Origin: Motacilla alba alba
Taxonomy: Eukaryota > Chordata > Aves > Passeriformes > Motacillidae
Reading direction: 5' to 3'
Assembly: GCF_015832195.1 (NCBI RefSeq)
Contig: NC_052021.1
Location: 1,054,001-1,118,000, forward strand
DNA: 64,000 nucleotides
Below are positions 24,868-36,111 of this stretch, piece by piece. The position numbers and the translations under genes are program-made. Position 1 is the first letter of the stretch, and each line of letters opens with the position of its first letter. Below the pieces are notes generated by a model, which saw nothing but the letters and a program-made list of their open reading frames with translations, was not told where the DNA came from and did no database searches.

Positions 24868-25640
24868 GATGTCACCCCTGTTCAGCCCCCTTTTCCATAC
24901 TGGCATTCCCCCAGGAATGTTCTCACCTCTTCTGACCCCCACTGGCTCTCATTCTTCCACCCCTGTTGCCTTATTGGTTCCCCTGGTTTACTGCTCCTCC
25001 CCTGCACCGCTCCTCCCTGTTTCCACTGGCCCTCGTCCCTCAGATCCACCCCTTCTTCCCCGTATTTTACCCCGAGCCTTCCACCCCGTTTTGTCTTTGT
25101 CCTTGTACCCTTCTTAGAATAAACGCCCTTTGGATCTCCAAAGAAAGACCCATCCTTGCCCTATTTGTTAGCTCCTTTTTAGCCAGCGTGCTCTGGGCCC
25201 CGAAAGCGCAGCTTGCTCAAAGGGACTCACTGAGGTGCAACGCTTCACCTTCCCCTCCTGGCCCGGCGCCCGGGCAGGGGAGGCCGCGGGGCCCAGCCAA
25301 GGCAGGGCCGGCCCGGGCCCCAGCCTAGGCAGGGCAGGGGAAACCACCGGCCACTGAGAGAGATCCCGGCCCTCCCCACAGCGCAGCCACCCAAAGAACC
25401 AGAGCAGCTCTGCAGCCTGCGCAGAAAGCAGCCCCTGGCTGGAACTGAACACAGCAGGGGCTGGCAAACAGCCGTGCGGCCGGAGCGGCTGCCCCGTTCT
25501 AGCCCGGGCCCCTGAGATTCTGACACAGCCCCAGCACAGCCTCAAGAGCCATCACCACCAGTGCTCTGGCCACCGCCTGCCCGGCAGGCATCACATCCCT
25601 GCAGGGATCACCATCTGCAAGTCCCAGGTGAGATCTTAAC
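24868..25640 (+). mobile_element. LTR-like and CpG-rich block, probable retroviral-type remnant (borders unresolved)
   Basis: The left part (24868-25160) is C/T-rich with an inverted CCAAT box (cttattggttcc). It ends with a polyadenylation signal in agaataaacgcc near 25118, like the other small LTRs of this window. The right part (25190-25600) is GC- and CpG-rich, with GGCGCCCGGG near 25264 and a consensus-like splice donor caggtgaga near 25627. This could be an LTR followed by an untranslated leader, or an LTR next to an unrelated CpG-rich patch. I tested TG...CA pairs and found no convincing target duplication. No gag, pol or env frame is present. Confidence 0.4.
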
Positions 25641-25954
25641 TCTTTCAGTGCCCAAATAAGGCTTGTAGACCTTCAATCCTCCCTCGAACGAGGGAAAAGG
25701 ACAAAGTGAGGACATGTAGAGGAACAACATGAATACACCAAGGTCTGTAAAGAAAGAATCAAGTCCCATTTTGCACGAGAATAGGGAGATGCCTTAAGTT
25801 TAAGCTGAAATCCTCTTGTAAAACCATGGAGAAGAATATAATTGACACAGCAGACTTTTTTTTCTGTAACTCATTGAAAAGTATGTGGGATGAAGCATTC
25901 AAACTGAAAATACAAGCAAAGGCACCTATGCTAAAGTAAGCAGATGCTGAAGTA

Positions 25955-26694
25955 GCTGTGATGCCATGAGAAGTTTGAACAGAGAGGGGGGGAGGGAGGG
26001 AGGGAGGGAGGGAGAGAGAGAGGGAGAGAGAGAGGGAGAGAGAGAGGGAGAGAGATAAAGAGAAGAGTGATGAAGCCTCTACACTCCCAGGGAGAGAAAA
26101 AGACCACCTCTGTTCCCAGAGATGATTTCAAAGATAGATAAAGAGAACTTTTACTCCTAAACAACTCATCCTTAAAATAGTACCCCATAAGTTTATGTGG
26201 CCCACAAACACAACTGTGAGAAGGCTGTGAAAAGATGGGAAGGAATTCACGATTGCAGCTTCTCCAGGCAGCTGCTATTTGTGAAAATTAAACGCTACGA
26301 ACTACAGAACTGTTTCTCGTGGAGAAGTCTCCATGGCATGGCAAGGGACACTCCTCTCCCTAAGTGAACTGAAGAAAGATTATTCTAGAGGTGATAAGCT
26401 GACCAAATTGTTTCTGTACATAGTTAGTGGGAAAGAAAACATTGTAGGGGGGAGGAGCAATGTTCTAAAAGTTTTGATTCTTATTATTCTTTATTTTAGT
26501 TACTGTTAATAAAGTTTTCTTTATACCCTTTTAAAGTTTTGAGCCTGCCTTGCCTTCCTCCTAATCCTATCTCACAGCAGGAAATGAGCAAGTGCATTCT
26601 AGTGAGCGCTCTGGCACTTAGTCAGCACTCAGCCCACCACATTATTTACTGCATCGGCCGGGACATCTCAAATTGGCGAATCAAAACCGCTACA
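25955..26694 (+). mobile_element. ERVL-like solo LTR (right end fairly clear, left end approximate)
   Basis: The sequence has the build of an avian LTR. AATAAA lies at 26508-26513 after a T-rich stretch, followed by a gagcctgccttgccttcctc block. It ends aattggcgaatcaaaaccgc-taca at 26694. A minimal version starting at TGTGAAAATT (26280) would give 415 bp with ctatt/atatt flanks (4 of 5 match). A longer version starting near 25955 (tgtgatgccatgagaag) would include the purine microsatellite. A 66-bp part (26582-26647) recurs at 30137-30202. No internal retroviral genes follow, so it is probably a solo LTR. Confidence 0.6.
25983..26055 (+). repeat. Polypurine microsatellite (GGGA)n then (GAGAGAGG)n, G-quadruplex-prone
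   Basis: The tract is purely purine for more than 70 bases. It opens with a 7-G run (25986-25992) followed by five GGG runs, each separated by a single A, up to 26012. It then turns into an AG-rich repeat. On the transcribed CTNNA3 (minus) sense strand it reads as a polypyrimidine tract. It sits at the probable start of the ERVL-like LTR at 26.0-26.7 kb. Confidence 0.95.
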
Positions 26695-29600
26695 ATATTT
26701 TTTCCAATTCTAACTCTTAACATTTGAAAACGATGGAAAGCAGGTTTCAAGCAGTCAGCATGTGTATTTTTGTCAAAATTATACATTTTGTTAGGATGCA
26801 CAGCCAACCCAAAAATTCAGTGCCTATCCCCTGTACAGCTGCATACAAGGCATCACCTCCAGTTTCTCTATTTCAATAGCAATACCCAAGATACATAACT
26901 TTCCACAGGCAGTGCAATCTATAAAAGCCCATTTATGTTTGGCTCTACAGCAGTTTCCCCAATACTTCTAAAATTAAGAAATTTGTAGGAGTTGAAGCTT
27001 AAACTGTTTTCATTCCTATCATGCTTGATCCATTTCCACAGGATCAGTTTTCTAAGCCGGGGTTCAAAATTTCCCCTCACTAATTCTTAGGTCACATTGG
27101 TCCTTTTTTGACTTACCACACTAACTAGTTTAGGTTTTAAAATATGTCCATCAAGACTGAAATACTGAACAGTTAATTTCAAACTTTTCTGTTTAAGCCC
27201 CTAATTAGACATTATACAATAGTCTTTTTCTTACTGTATTTTCTTCTTTGTTTTGGCGGATTTAGCGGGTTGGCTCTGCCAAAAGTAACAATGAGATGGT
27301 GCAAAAAGCTGTTCCATTATCAGAGCCACTACCTTTTATCTCACCAAAGATAAAAAGAACCAACTTTTGTCTCACCACATGCAATGAAGAGGTGAACTGC
27401 TTGGGAGGTTCATGAAAACTATTACAGAACGCAGCCAACTTTATCAGATGGGTGCATTTAGAAATCCTTATGACTCCAGATATCTCTGGAAAAAAAGTCC
27501 TGAAGCCTGCAGTAACTAGAGCCCAGACAGGTAGGCACCCTGCTCTAACAGCCCAGAGACTGCACTGGCACATCTTATGGGCTGAGGCTGCACAAAGGCT
27601 GCAAACTATCACCTCTAACCACCTCAACAACACAAACCAGAGCATTTACCTAAGGCTTCCCTCAGGAAATTTACAGCTAAAAGTGAAATCTGGTTCATCC
27701 CGCACAAAGGCAGCTAATCCTGAATTAAACATTAAAGGCGACACTGTTCCTTATGGTTCTCCTGGTAAATTGTTCTAACCCTTAATGATCTATTAAGAAA
27801 ATACTTAATTTCACTTTGGATAAACATGGCTTCCAGAAGTGTGGAAACAGCTCAGAAAAACATACCATAGAACAATTCAGACTGATAGTAATGAAAACAA
27901 AATCCTGTCGTATCTAAATTGCAGAGCACACTATTGACCCCACATGTCTTTGTCCTGCCAGGGAAACACATCAAGGTACGAGACTTATGGCTAAGCACAG
28001 ATCTACAGTGAGCTTTGTTCTGTCTGAACTGTCCCAAAGCCATGATCCGCATGCACGGTTCAAGACTGTGTACTCACAATCTAGCCCAACAAACTTGAAG
28101 ACATACATTATCACACAAGTAAAATGGAGACTTTAAACCCTCTTCTCCTGTAAAAAGAAGAAAAAAATGAAAAAAGGAAAAGAAAACTTCACACTGGGAC
28201 ATACTGAGACTCACCAACAAGAGACCAAGTTGAAAATGTCACTTTCTTAGGCTTTGTGAGGTTTATTAGCTTTTCTACTTCACTCCAACTACCATTCATG
28301 GTGTAGACTTATTTGAATTGGCCTCAAGAAACAATGAGAGCAAAACTCAGCAGAAGCCCCTGTTTCACCACTGCTTCCTGATCTAAAATAAGGTTAACAT
28401 TTGTTACTGGTTAATTAAATATAGCCTTATTCTACCTTATTACAGCATATTAGGCTGTTCAAACCCCATTATTACTTTTCCCCCATTTGTATTCCTGCAC
28501 ACAAATATTACAGTTCAGGTTACCAGAAAGCTGCTACTACTCCTGCTCACTGCTGGGGCATTTCACTAGGAGCTAAATTACCAGCTTTCAAATAAATCCT
28601 TGGACTTGTGAGCAGAACCTAGGCGAGGACAGCATGTGGTATTATTAGCTTCACTGCAGTAACAGCCACATGTCCTCATCAAGTACAGGATACATCATAC
28701 TCTCTACATTCCATCAAAGGAAAACCAGTCTGAAGTTTAACAGCACAGGGCTTACACAAGCTGAGAGAAGCTTGAGGACACAGCAAAATGATGACAGCAA
28801 TAAGATCCTACCTTCTTCTAACTTCTGAACAGCCAGTTGCTACATCAAAATACAGGAAAAATAAACTGGAATCTGAGGCATGCACAGGACAGGAAGCTTA
28901 CGGGGACATACTCCTATACTCCTGTGCACAATGGGCTAAACCGGTGCGTGGGGGGGGAAGGGGGGTGGAAAAACAAAACACCAAGACCACGACAGGCCCA
29001 CAAACCCACACCTGGACACTGTTCACACAGTCAGCTCAAGACTGGCACAGTTACTCCTTTATTGCAGAAGTAACGATTTGCGGACAGCAGACACCCATCT
29101 TGCCACAGGAGGCAGGGAAGCAGTGTTCAGTGATATGGTACCTTGAGGGAAGGATAAATCATCCAGCCCAAGGTCAGGCAAAAGGAGACAACCCAAGGGT
29201 AAAAAGTACATAGGCAGGGTTGGATTAACATTACAAGAGAATACTTTAGCAGTCTTTCAATTAGAAAAACCAAGGTAAGAAGCAATGGCAAATGTCTGTT
29301 ACGGCAGTGACTACAGAAGAAGAAAACTAGAAATTTCTTAGAAATTAAATATCAGGATATTCTGAATACCAAAAACTGTTAGCCCCTCTAACCAAAACAA
29401 GAAAAATACCTTAATTAATAGCTTGGGTTTTGTTTGGCAATTATCTTTCTTTTCGGCTGAGCAGAAGCTGGCCACCCAGCTTTACATTCATTTGCACATC
29501 CAGCAGACTAATTTCCAACAAAATTAGGTGGGCAAATACATCAACCTGACACAGTAACGGCAGAGCCAAGTTCAGTCAAATATTTTTCAAATATGCTTGA

Positions 29601-30136
29601 GAAATTTACCTCCAAGAACGGAAGGGTCAGTTCTGCCCTAGTGTAAGCTACTACAGCAAAGCTGAAAGAGCTTTCCCCAGGACAAACCCCTTTTAGAACT
29701 TCACCAGAGTTTTGCTACAGTAAGGTGAGACGTTGTAGCTTCCATTTTATTGCTAAAGGAAGTATAACAGGATGGTCATATTCAAGGTGAACAGTACATC
29801 AATGTGTCATTTGAGTCTGCCATTTCTAGAGATAAGAATCCATGTCTTTGTTTAAAATCAAAACTATTCTGTGCATCTTACACTGACCCCAATTAATTTA
29901 TGTAATGTGACCAGTTTCTGAACAAGATTAATCAAGGTATGTACATGGATAACACAACAAAACAAAGAAAACTGGTTTCTGAGCTTTTAGAAGGTGGATG
30001 TTTTCCAAGCCGTTGGTAAACTAAGTACCTCATACTACATCATAAAAGAAATTGCACTACTTGGGACTGTAAGGAAGAAAACTCGTGTCCAGCTGGTTTT
30101 GATGGAAGAGAACCTGAGGCTTTTCTTCCTTCTTTC

Positions 30137-30235
30137 AAATGAGAAAGTGCATTCTAGTGAGCACACTGGCATTTAGCCAGCACTCAGCCCACCACATTAT
30201 TTCAAAAATGATCACCTGAACATCTAAAAACCAGT
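30137..30235 (+). mobile_element. Diverged fragment of the same LTR family as 25955-26694
   Basis: The stretch 30137-30202 matches 26582-26647 without gaps at 61 of 66 bases (aagtgcattctagtgagc, agcactcagcccaccacatt). A looser match continues through gaacatctaaaaacc. The upstream LTR body is not recognisable, so this is a partial copy. Confidence 0.75.
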
Positions 30236-30424
30236 CCTGCAGCTGGGGTGGAGTAAAATACTCATCATGACACAGTCTGGGAAGCAGCTGGCTGGGGGGC
30301 AGCTCTGCTGGAAAAGGACCTGACACCCTGCTTTGTGTCAGCAGCATTCCCCAATGAAAGCTGACAGCACAGTGAGCTCAAAGGGCACAGCCACAGTGCA
30401 GAGGAAGAGGTGACACTTGCTGGA

Positions 30425-30947
30425 TCACACCTAGAAAACCGTGTCCAGTTTGGGGCTCTCTGATACAACAGAGACAACAATAAGTAAGGCAAGTTCAGCA
30501 GAAGGCCACCTAGAAGGTTATGGGCTGGAGCTCTTACCCCGCAAGGAGGGAGACAGATGTGAGCTTTTTCAGCCTGAGGAAAAGGCGGCCTCAGAAGGCC
30601 CCAAGAGCAGCCCTTCAACACACAGGCAATGACAAAAACAGCTCAGACAGGCTCTTCACAGCCATGCATGGTGGAAGGGTATTCTGACAGCAGACAGAGG
30701 GAGGAGCTGATGAGAGATGGCACAGATGCACACAGGAGAAATTTCACACCAAGGTTAGTCAAGCTGCGGAACAAGTTGCCCAAACAGTTTGTGCAGTCTC
30801 TGCCCTTGGATTTTCAACACTTGACCAGTCAAAGTTTAGAGAAAAGTCAGAGTTCAGTTTGAAACTGAGCACTGAAACAGCTATGAGCAAAAGGCTGTAG
30901 ACATCCTAAGGTCCCTTCCAACCTGAACTAGTGTTGTTCTGAAATGC
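30425..30947 (+). mobile_element. CR1 LINE 3' region (about 0.5 kb), 5'-truncated
   Basis: An ordered series of CR1 landmarks is visible: cgtgtccagtttggggctct, then a gaaggccacctagaaggttatgggctggag block, a ttcagcctgaggaaaaggcg block, a caccaaggttagtcaagctg/gaacaagttgcccaaacag block, and the closing aaggtcccttccaacctgaa. The element lies on the plus strand, antisense to CTNNA3, and is moderately diverged. It includes what look like coding-end and 3'-UTR parts. Small open frames inside it (for example near 30265-30621) belong to this element and are not host genes. Confidence 0.85.
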
Positions 30948-33900
30948 AGTAACAGAGTAACTCTGTGATAAATACTGACATCAGTTCCTTCTGGGGCAGG
31001 AGTGACGCACTTCCCCAGGTAATCTAGGAAAGGTAACAGAAATATAAACAATGCAACCAATACCATGACACTAGGACACAATGGTTCTACTAAAGAAACC
31101 ACAGAAACATGCTGGCACTCTGCTATTGTTGCTCTTTTAACACAAAATTGTGGGGAACTTCCGCCAAGCTGTGCCTTGCATTTCTCTTAATACAGCGGGG
31201 AAGCTTAAATATCCAGATAGACCCAAGCTCTGCAAAAGTGAGTATCTATTTACTACTAAGTCAAAAAACAAACTTGGAAGCAAAAACCCGCACTATAATG
31301 TTAAAAAGGTGCAAGGATATGTGACACTGTTGCTTTGGCATCTGGCCTATAAAGCAATTGCAGTAACACAGATATGAAAAACCCATAACAATTTAAAGCT
31401 TTGAAAGCTGAATATCTTGTATACAACATATTCAATCATAAAATGCATTTCAGTCAACATAAATAAATAAAATTGAGGTTGTGTTGATAACAGCTCTAGA
31501 CAATACAGACACAGTCTACCCAAGGGCTAAGTGCATTCCAAGAGTAAATAAATTACTGGCTATATTTGTTAATAAAACTTACTTTAATTGCTTGGTACAT
31601 TCAAAAACCCCACTGGAAACAGCTGAAAGCAGATGCAGAGTAAAGGGAGATTACTTAATCATTATATCAAAAGTGACACATGAAGATAAAGCAAGATTGT
31701 ACTTGCCCAAGAAGCTCTCATCCATTTCTGCACATCAGAGAACTTCCATCTACAGCCCACTCTTCCCCTCACAACATCCCAGAAAATGCTACCTCAGCAG
31801 CACTATCTAGTCCTGATAGTTATGAGGAGGTAAGTGTACAGGTGGTACATGACCATAAAGTTTCACATTATGTTCAAGATTAAGACACCTACTGCTTCAG
31901 AGAGACTCAAAAATCCAACAAGAAACAATGATGCAATAAGAACTCAGCAATCCCTAAAACACTAAATGCAGTGGTGAAAACAAATAAGACAAATTATGAC
32001 CCAAGATAAAATTTCAAAGTCCTATTTGCAACCTCTACTTTAGCAGAAGTAATATTTAAAGAACTTACTAAGATTCTTTCTCCTTTCCCACAATTTAAAA
32101 AGCAGGAAGGAGGGACATCACTCAAGGCATATGGTTTAACACTGAACATACTTGACTATATTTGGTAATAAGTTTGATAAGTTATATATGAGTTATATAT
32201 GAGTTGTTCTGATCACATGAGGCAACTTGAAGCTCTGCAAAAAACCTCAGTGAACAAAGAGTTATATTACCTCACCTTAAAATCGAGCAAAAGCCTTGAT
32301 ATCAACAATTAAAGGAAGATTAAACTTCTACATGGTTATTAAAAACTACTGGCCAAGGAACTTGTGACTAAATTAAAAGCACACAGATAAAGCAATCCCT
32401 CAAGAAGAAACAGAACTGTGGGCAAGGGGGTAACTCAGCAATTCTACAAACATTATTGACCTGATACACCGGGCAAGAAATTAAGACAAAATTCTGCACG
32501 GTTTTGTCTCCTGGTGTGTGGGCAGTGGCAGCCAGTAATACACAGAAATATGTTATTACACTGGGATAAGATTTTTGTATTTTATGAAAACAAACTGTGT
32601 AATTTCACTCAAAAGCAAACCTTCCAACATAGTCTAGCCCTGCTGAGAGGCATGATGCACTCCTCAGGAACAAAACCAAGCCCACACAAACCAAGCAGTC
32701 CTCTAAAGCTCTTCCTACTCCTGTATACATCTGTGTTGGCTTTACTCAGGGACTACATGCACATTACCGAATGAATTTGAAACCCTTCTACAGAAAAGGC
32801 ACACAAAGTTATCTTTAACAAAACAAACATTTCCATTATTTTAGTTTAAAATGTCATAAAAGCACAAAAGAACTGACAATGCAGTTAAATATTCAGTATT
32901 TACATTTGGGTGGATAGTCACTCTGTTTTTTGCAGACAGACATTAGAATAGGCTGAACACTTACAGACTGATTCTTAAGTACATCCAACAGCACTTTCCT
33001 TCCAGAACTTACTTCACTTGACCTGACAAGTGTAGCAGACAGCAGATCCCCAAATACATTGGGCTTTTTTTTGTAGGTCACATTTCAGGTGTCTGATTTG
33101 CATGGCACCATAATTTCAGTTACTTTCACTTTATTTTGCAGTACTGAAACTCAAGTAAGTTTGATAGATAATAATACCTATTTCTGCCTTTGTGAATACA
33201 GTGTCTATAAGTGACCCAGGGAATGTTTTGGATAGGATATTCAAAGGTATGGGGATGGATTGCATAAATTCCCAAGTTTATTTCAAGAACCAAAAGTGCA
33301 TTTTTTGACTCATTATAAAACCACTGTTCCTCCAACTGTATTTTTTGTATTAGCTATACACCCATTAGCCAGAATTTCCCCTAGTATCCAGCTAATCCTA
33401 CCACTGGGCGATTAATTTTAGCTACAGTTTGTATGTTCTAACTAAAGAATTACTTTCCTGTAGCCACAGTTTGTATACATGGGGAAAATTAGATTCTGCT
33501 AGGAAAGCCACAGAACACTTCACCCAAGTTTATCAAGCCTTGAGCAATGCATTCTCAAAATCTTGATTTCAAGATAAGCATATTCTTAAAATGGCAGGTT
33601 AAAATAATCCTCAGGACTTACTGATACACATAAAAGGAAATTTAAAAAAATCTGAGTTCCACTTATAATGGTTTTGAGAATAAAATAACAAAACACAACA
33701 TAGTGGAAGTCTTATCTTCAACAGTGCTCCACCCAGACCTGGAGCTCAGCTACCTGCAAGTTCACTATAAACATATTTACCTTTGTGTTCCAAGTCTCTT
33801 CATGCAGCAAAGCCTTTTAGAGATGCAAACCTCTTCTACGTTTTCTTAGGCTGTGTAAATGCTCTATCAAAGCACACCAGCAGTATCAACTACATTGGGA

Positions 33901-34855
33901 CAAAATTTCTTCCCACTGGGCACAGCTGGGTTTGCTGACCAAACTGGGACAAGCCATGCAACCACCAGCACACATCACACTCCCACAGCTATGGCACAGC
34001 TTCCCAGCACATGCAGGCAGAAAGAAAACTCTCCAGGGATTTACACAGGCTAAGGACTTGATCTCAAGAGGTGTTCAGCATAAAAAGCCCCTGTGTCTAA
34101 ATACAATACCCATAATTATCAATCAAATTAGCTGCATACTAAAATTACAGTATAAAACTGAAGCTTGTATCATTAACCTTCTGTTTATTGGATTTTATAC
34201 CCAAGTAAATCGTTAGTCCAATTTAAAATGTAATGAATATAAAAAAGAAAAGTCCTCACGGATTATTCATTCATGTACCAAACTTGAGAGAGATTAAATA
34301 AAACTGTAATGAAACTGGAACAATTGCACTGTAACTACACTACAGTTACAGTCCTTGAATATTTGGTAAGATGAACACACATGTGGATTACATTTATGAA
34401 CTGGCGGGAGGGAAGGACATCAGTAAAGCTCAACGTGTATGACACAACTATTGCTTCACGTACATTATAAAGTACATTATACAAAAACAGCAACAGGAAA
34501 ATACAAACAACCTACTACATTAGTATTTATTAGTTCCTCCTTCCCTCTTGGGATTTCTAACAAAACTATCACCATTACAAAAAAACCCTCTTCTTTAGTT
34601 ATTATTTAAATGCCAATGCCCTTCATTTCCTATAACACGTATAAGCTATGATATGGTCTGAGCTGAAGCCAACAGCAAGCTTTCAACCTCACACAAAAAC
34701 AAGTTACTGAACAGACAGAGAGCAGAAAGCTTTAGGAGAGTTACACAGAGACACGGACATGGAAGTTGAAAATCTATAATGTACTTCTGGAAAGAACAAG
34801 AAGAAATAGGTGAAAAAGTGGGATGCACAGGCATCCTCAAGTATGTTCCATGTCA

Positions 34856-35302
34856 TGTTGTATTGCACTAAGTGGTTTCTTTAGTTATTGTTTTGCACTG
34901 GGTTTTGTATTTTGCGCTGAATAGTATGTTTGTATCCTCTCTTATCACATGGTCTTCCCCCTCCAAGCTCTGGTGGTAGGTGGTTTGTCCCAGGTTTACT
35001 CCTCCCCTTGCCCCCTCCTCACTTGTATCCCACTGGCTGTGATCCTCTTCCTCTGCCCCCCCTTCCCCGGGTTTAAAAGTCTCCTGCCATCAGGCATTAG
35101 CTCTCCCTTTTCCCCTGGGACACCACCTCCTCCCCATCTCGGACCCCCAGGAGTAATTCCACAATAAAGCTGTGGGATTTTTAGCCCAGAGCAGAAGAGC
35201 GCCTTGTGTCTTTTACTTTTGTCCTTGTAAAGGCTGCAAAGGGCCAAGGGTCCAGAGCTAGCCAGATCAGACCCGAACGCCCCGGAGAGATCAGCCTTTA
35301 CA
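34856..35302 (+). mobile_element. Solo LTR, 447 bp, with perfect 6-bp target duplication
   Basis: The element begins TGTTGTATTG and ends CCTTTACA. It is flanked by identical ATGTCA hexamers at 34850-34855 and 35303-35308. TATA-like TTTAAAAG is at 35072-35079 and AATAAA at 35163-35168, a normal promoter/poly-A spacing for an LTR. A 6-bp duplication is usual for ERVK (alpha/beta-like) elements. There is no internal region, so it is the product of LTR-LTR recombination. It is antisense to CTNNA3, and the intact duplication and motifs suggest fairly recent insertion. Confidence 0.92.
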
Positions 35303-35533
35303 ATGTCACTCACAGAGTCAGACAAACTCCGGTTTTCCACCTGTTTCTGCCACAGTCAAAGATCTAAGCAGCAGCACACACTATCATACCCTAGTGATCC
35401 TGGAGGTTTTTGCTGTCCTCCCAAGGCCTCACTCCATGCTCCTGGCCCCCACTGCAGGCTTCAAGGACCTTGCTAAGACCTTCCTTGCTGCAGGCTACAA
35501 ATACCCCAATCTTCTTGGACTGCTCCTCTCTCC

Positions 35534-36111
35534 TGCTGCGGCAGACCTCTCGTTAGGGGCAGAAATGAGCCAAGACACAGACTCATTTAACAATGTGAAA
35601 AGGGTCCTGATTTATTCTTCTTTACAGCCTAGCCATCCTGACTCTGACTACAACAAACTTCTGCTGTTGGCTTTTTTGACAAACTCAGGCTGCTGGCTAT
35701 TTCCTGTTGGAATACGACTGCAAGTATTTCCTTGCTGCCTCTGACCACAAGCTTTTACCTAGCTCCACTATGACTGCAGGCTCCAACAGCAGGCTCTAAG
35801 TCCATCAGACCCAGACTGACCTCACAGGCGATCTTTTGCAGCAGTTCTCTTCCTTGTTTCATTCTTCTTTGTGTTGCTCTGGATCATTCCTTCCTCCTCA
35901 GGGCTCCTCTACCTCCTCAAGATCTACTTCCTCTAGGCTCTCTTCCTCCAGGCTCTCCCTGACAGCCAATCCACCCCTTTTATCACAGTTATCTTTCTTT
36001 TAGTCACAGCTGTGACCCATAAAGGGCAAGGCTGTTCTTCTTCTTGGTAATTAGTACAGCTGTGACTTATCAGAGGTGAGGTCACTTCTAATCCCTTCTT
36101 CTATACCTACA
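35534..36111 (-). mobile_element. LTR-like element, 578 bp, flanked by an 8-bp direct repeat
   Basis: On the minus strand it begins TGTAGGTATAG and ends CCGCAGCA. Identical ctctctcc octamers (plus strand) lie at 35526-35533 and 36112-36119. An inverted AATAAA (TTTATT, 35611-35616), a TATA-like ttttatc block and an inverted CCAAT box (gccaatccacc, plus strand) support an LTR in the same sense as CTNNA3. The 8-bp flank is longer than the usual 4-6 bp; part may be chance in CT-rich DNA, or the borders may be off by a few bases. It lies only 225 bp from the 34856-35302 LTR. Confidence 0.6.

Noticed and set aside
24661..25330. Exact TG...CA borders for the LTR-like block near 25 kb
   Set aside because: Several start/end pairs were compared, and none gave a matching 4-6 bp flank, so borders are left open.
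25168..25545. 125-residue minus frame in the GC-rich block
   Set aside because: High GC content lowers stop frequency. No recognisable protein, and neighbouring frames are open as well.
32185..32212. Two adjacent copies of gttatatatga
   Set aside because: Too short and AT-rich to be more than a local slippage event.
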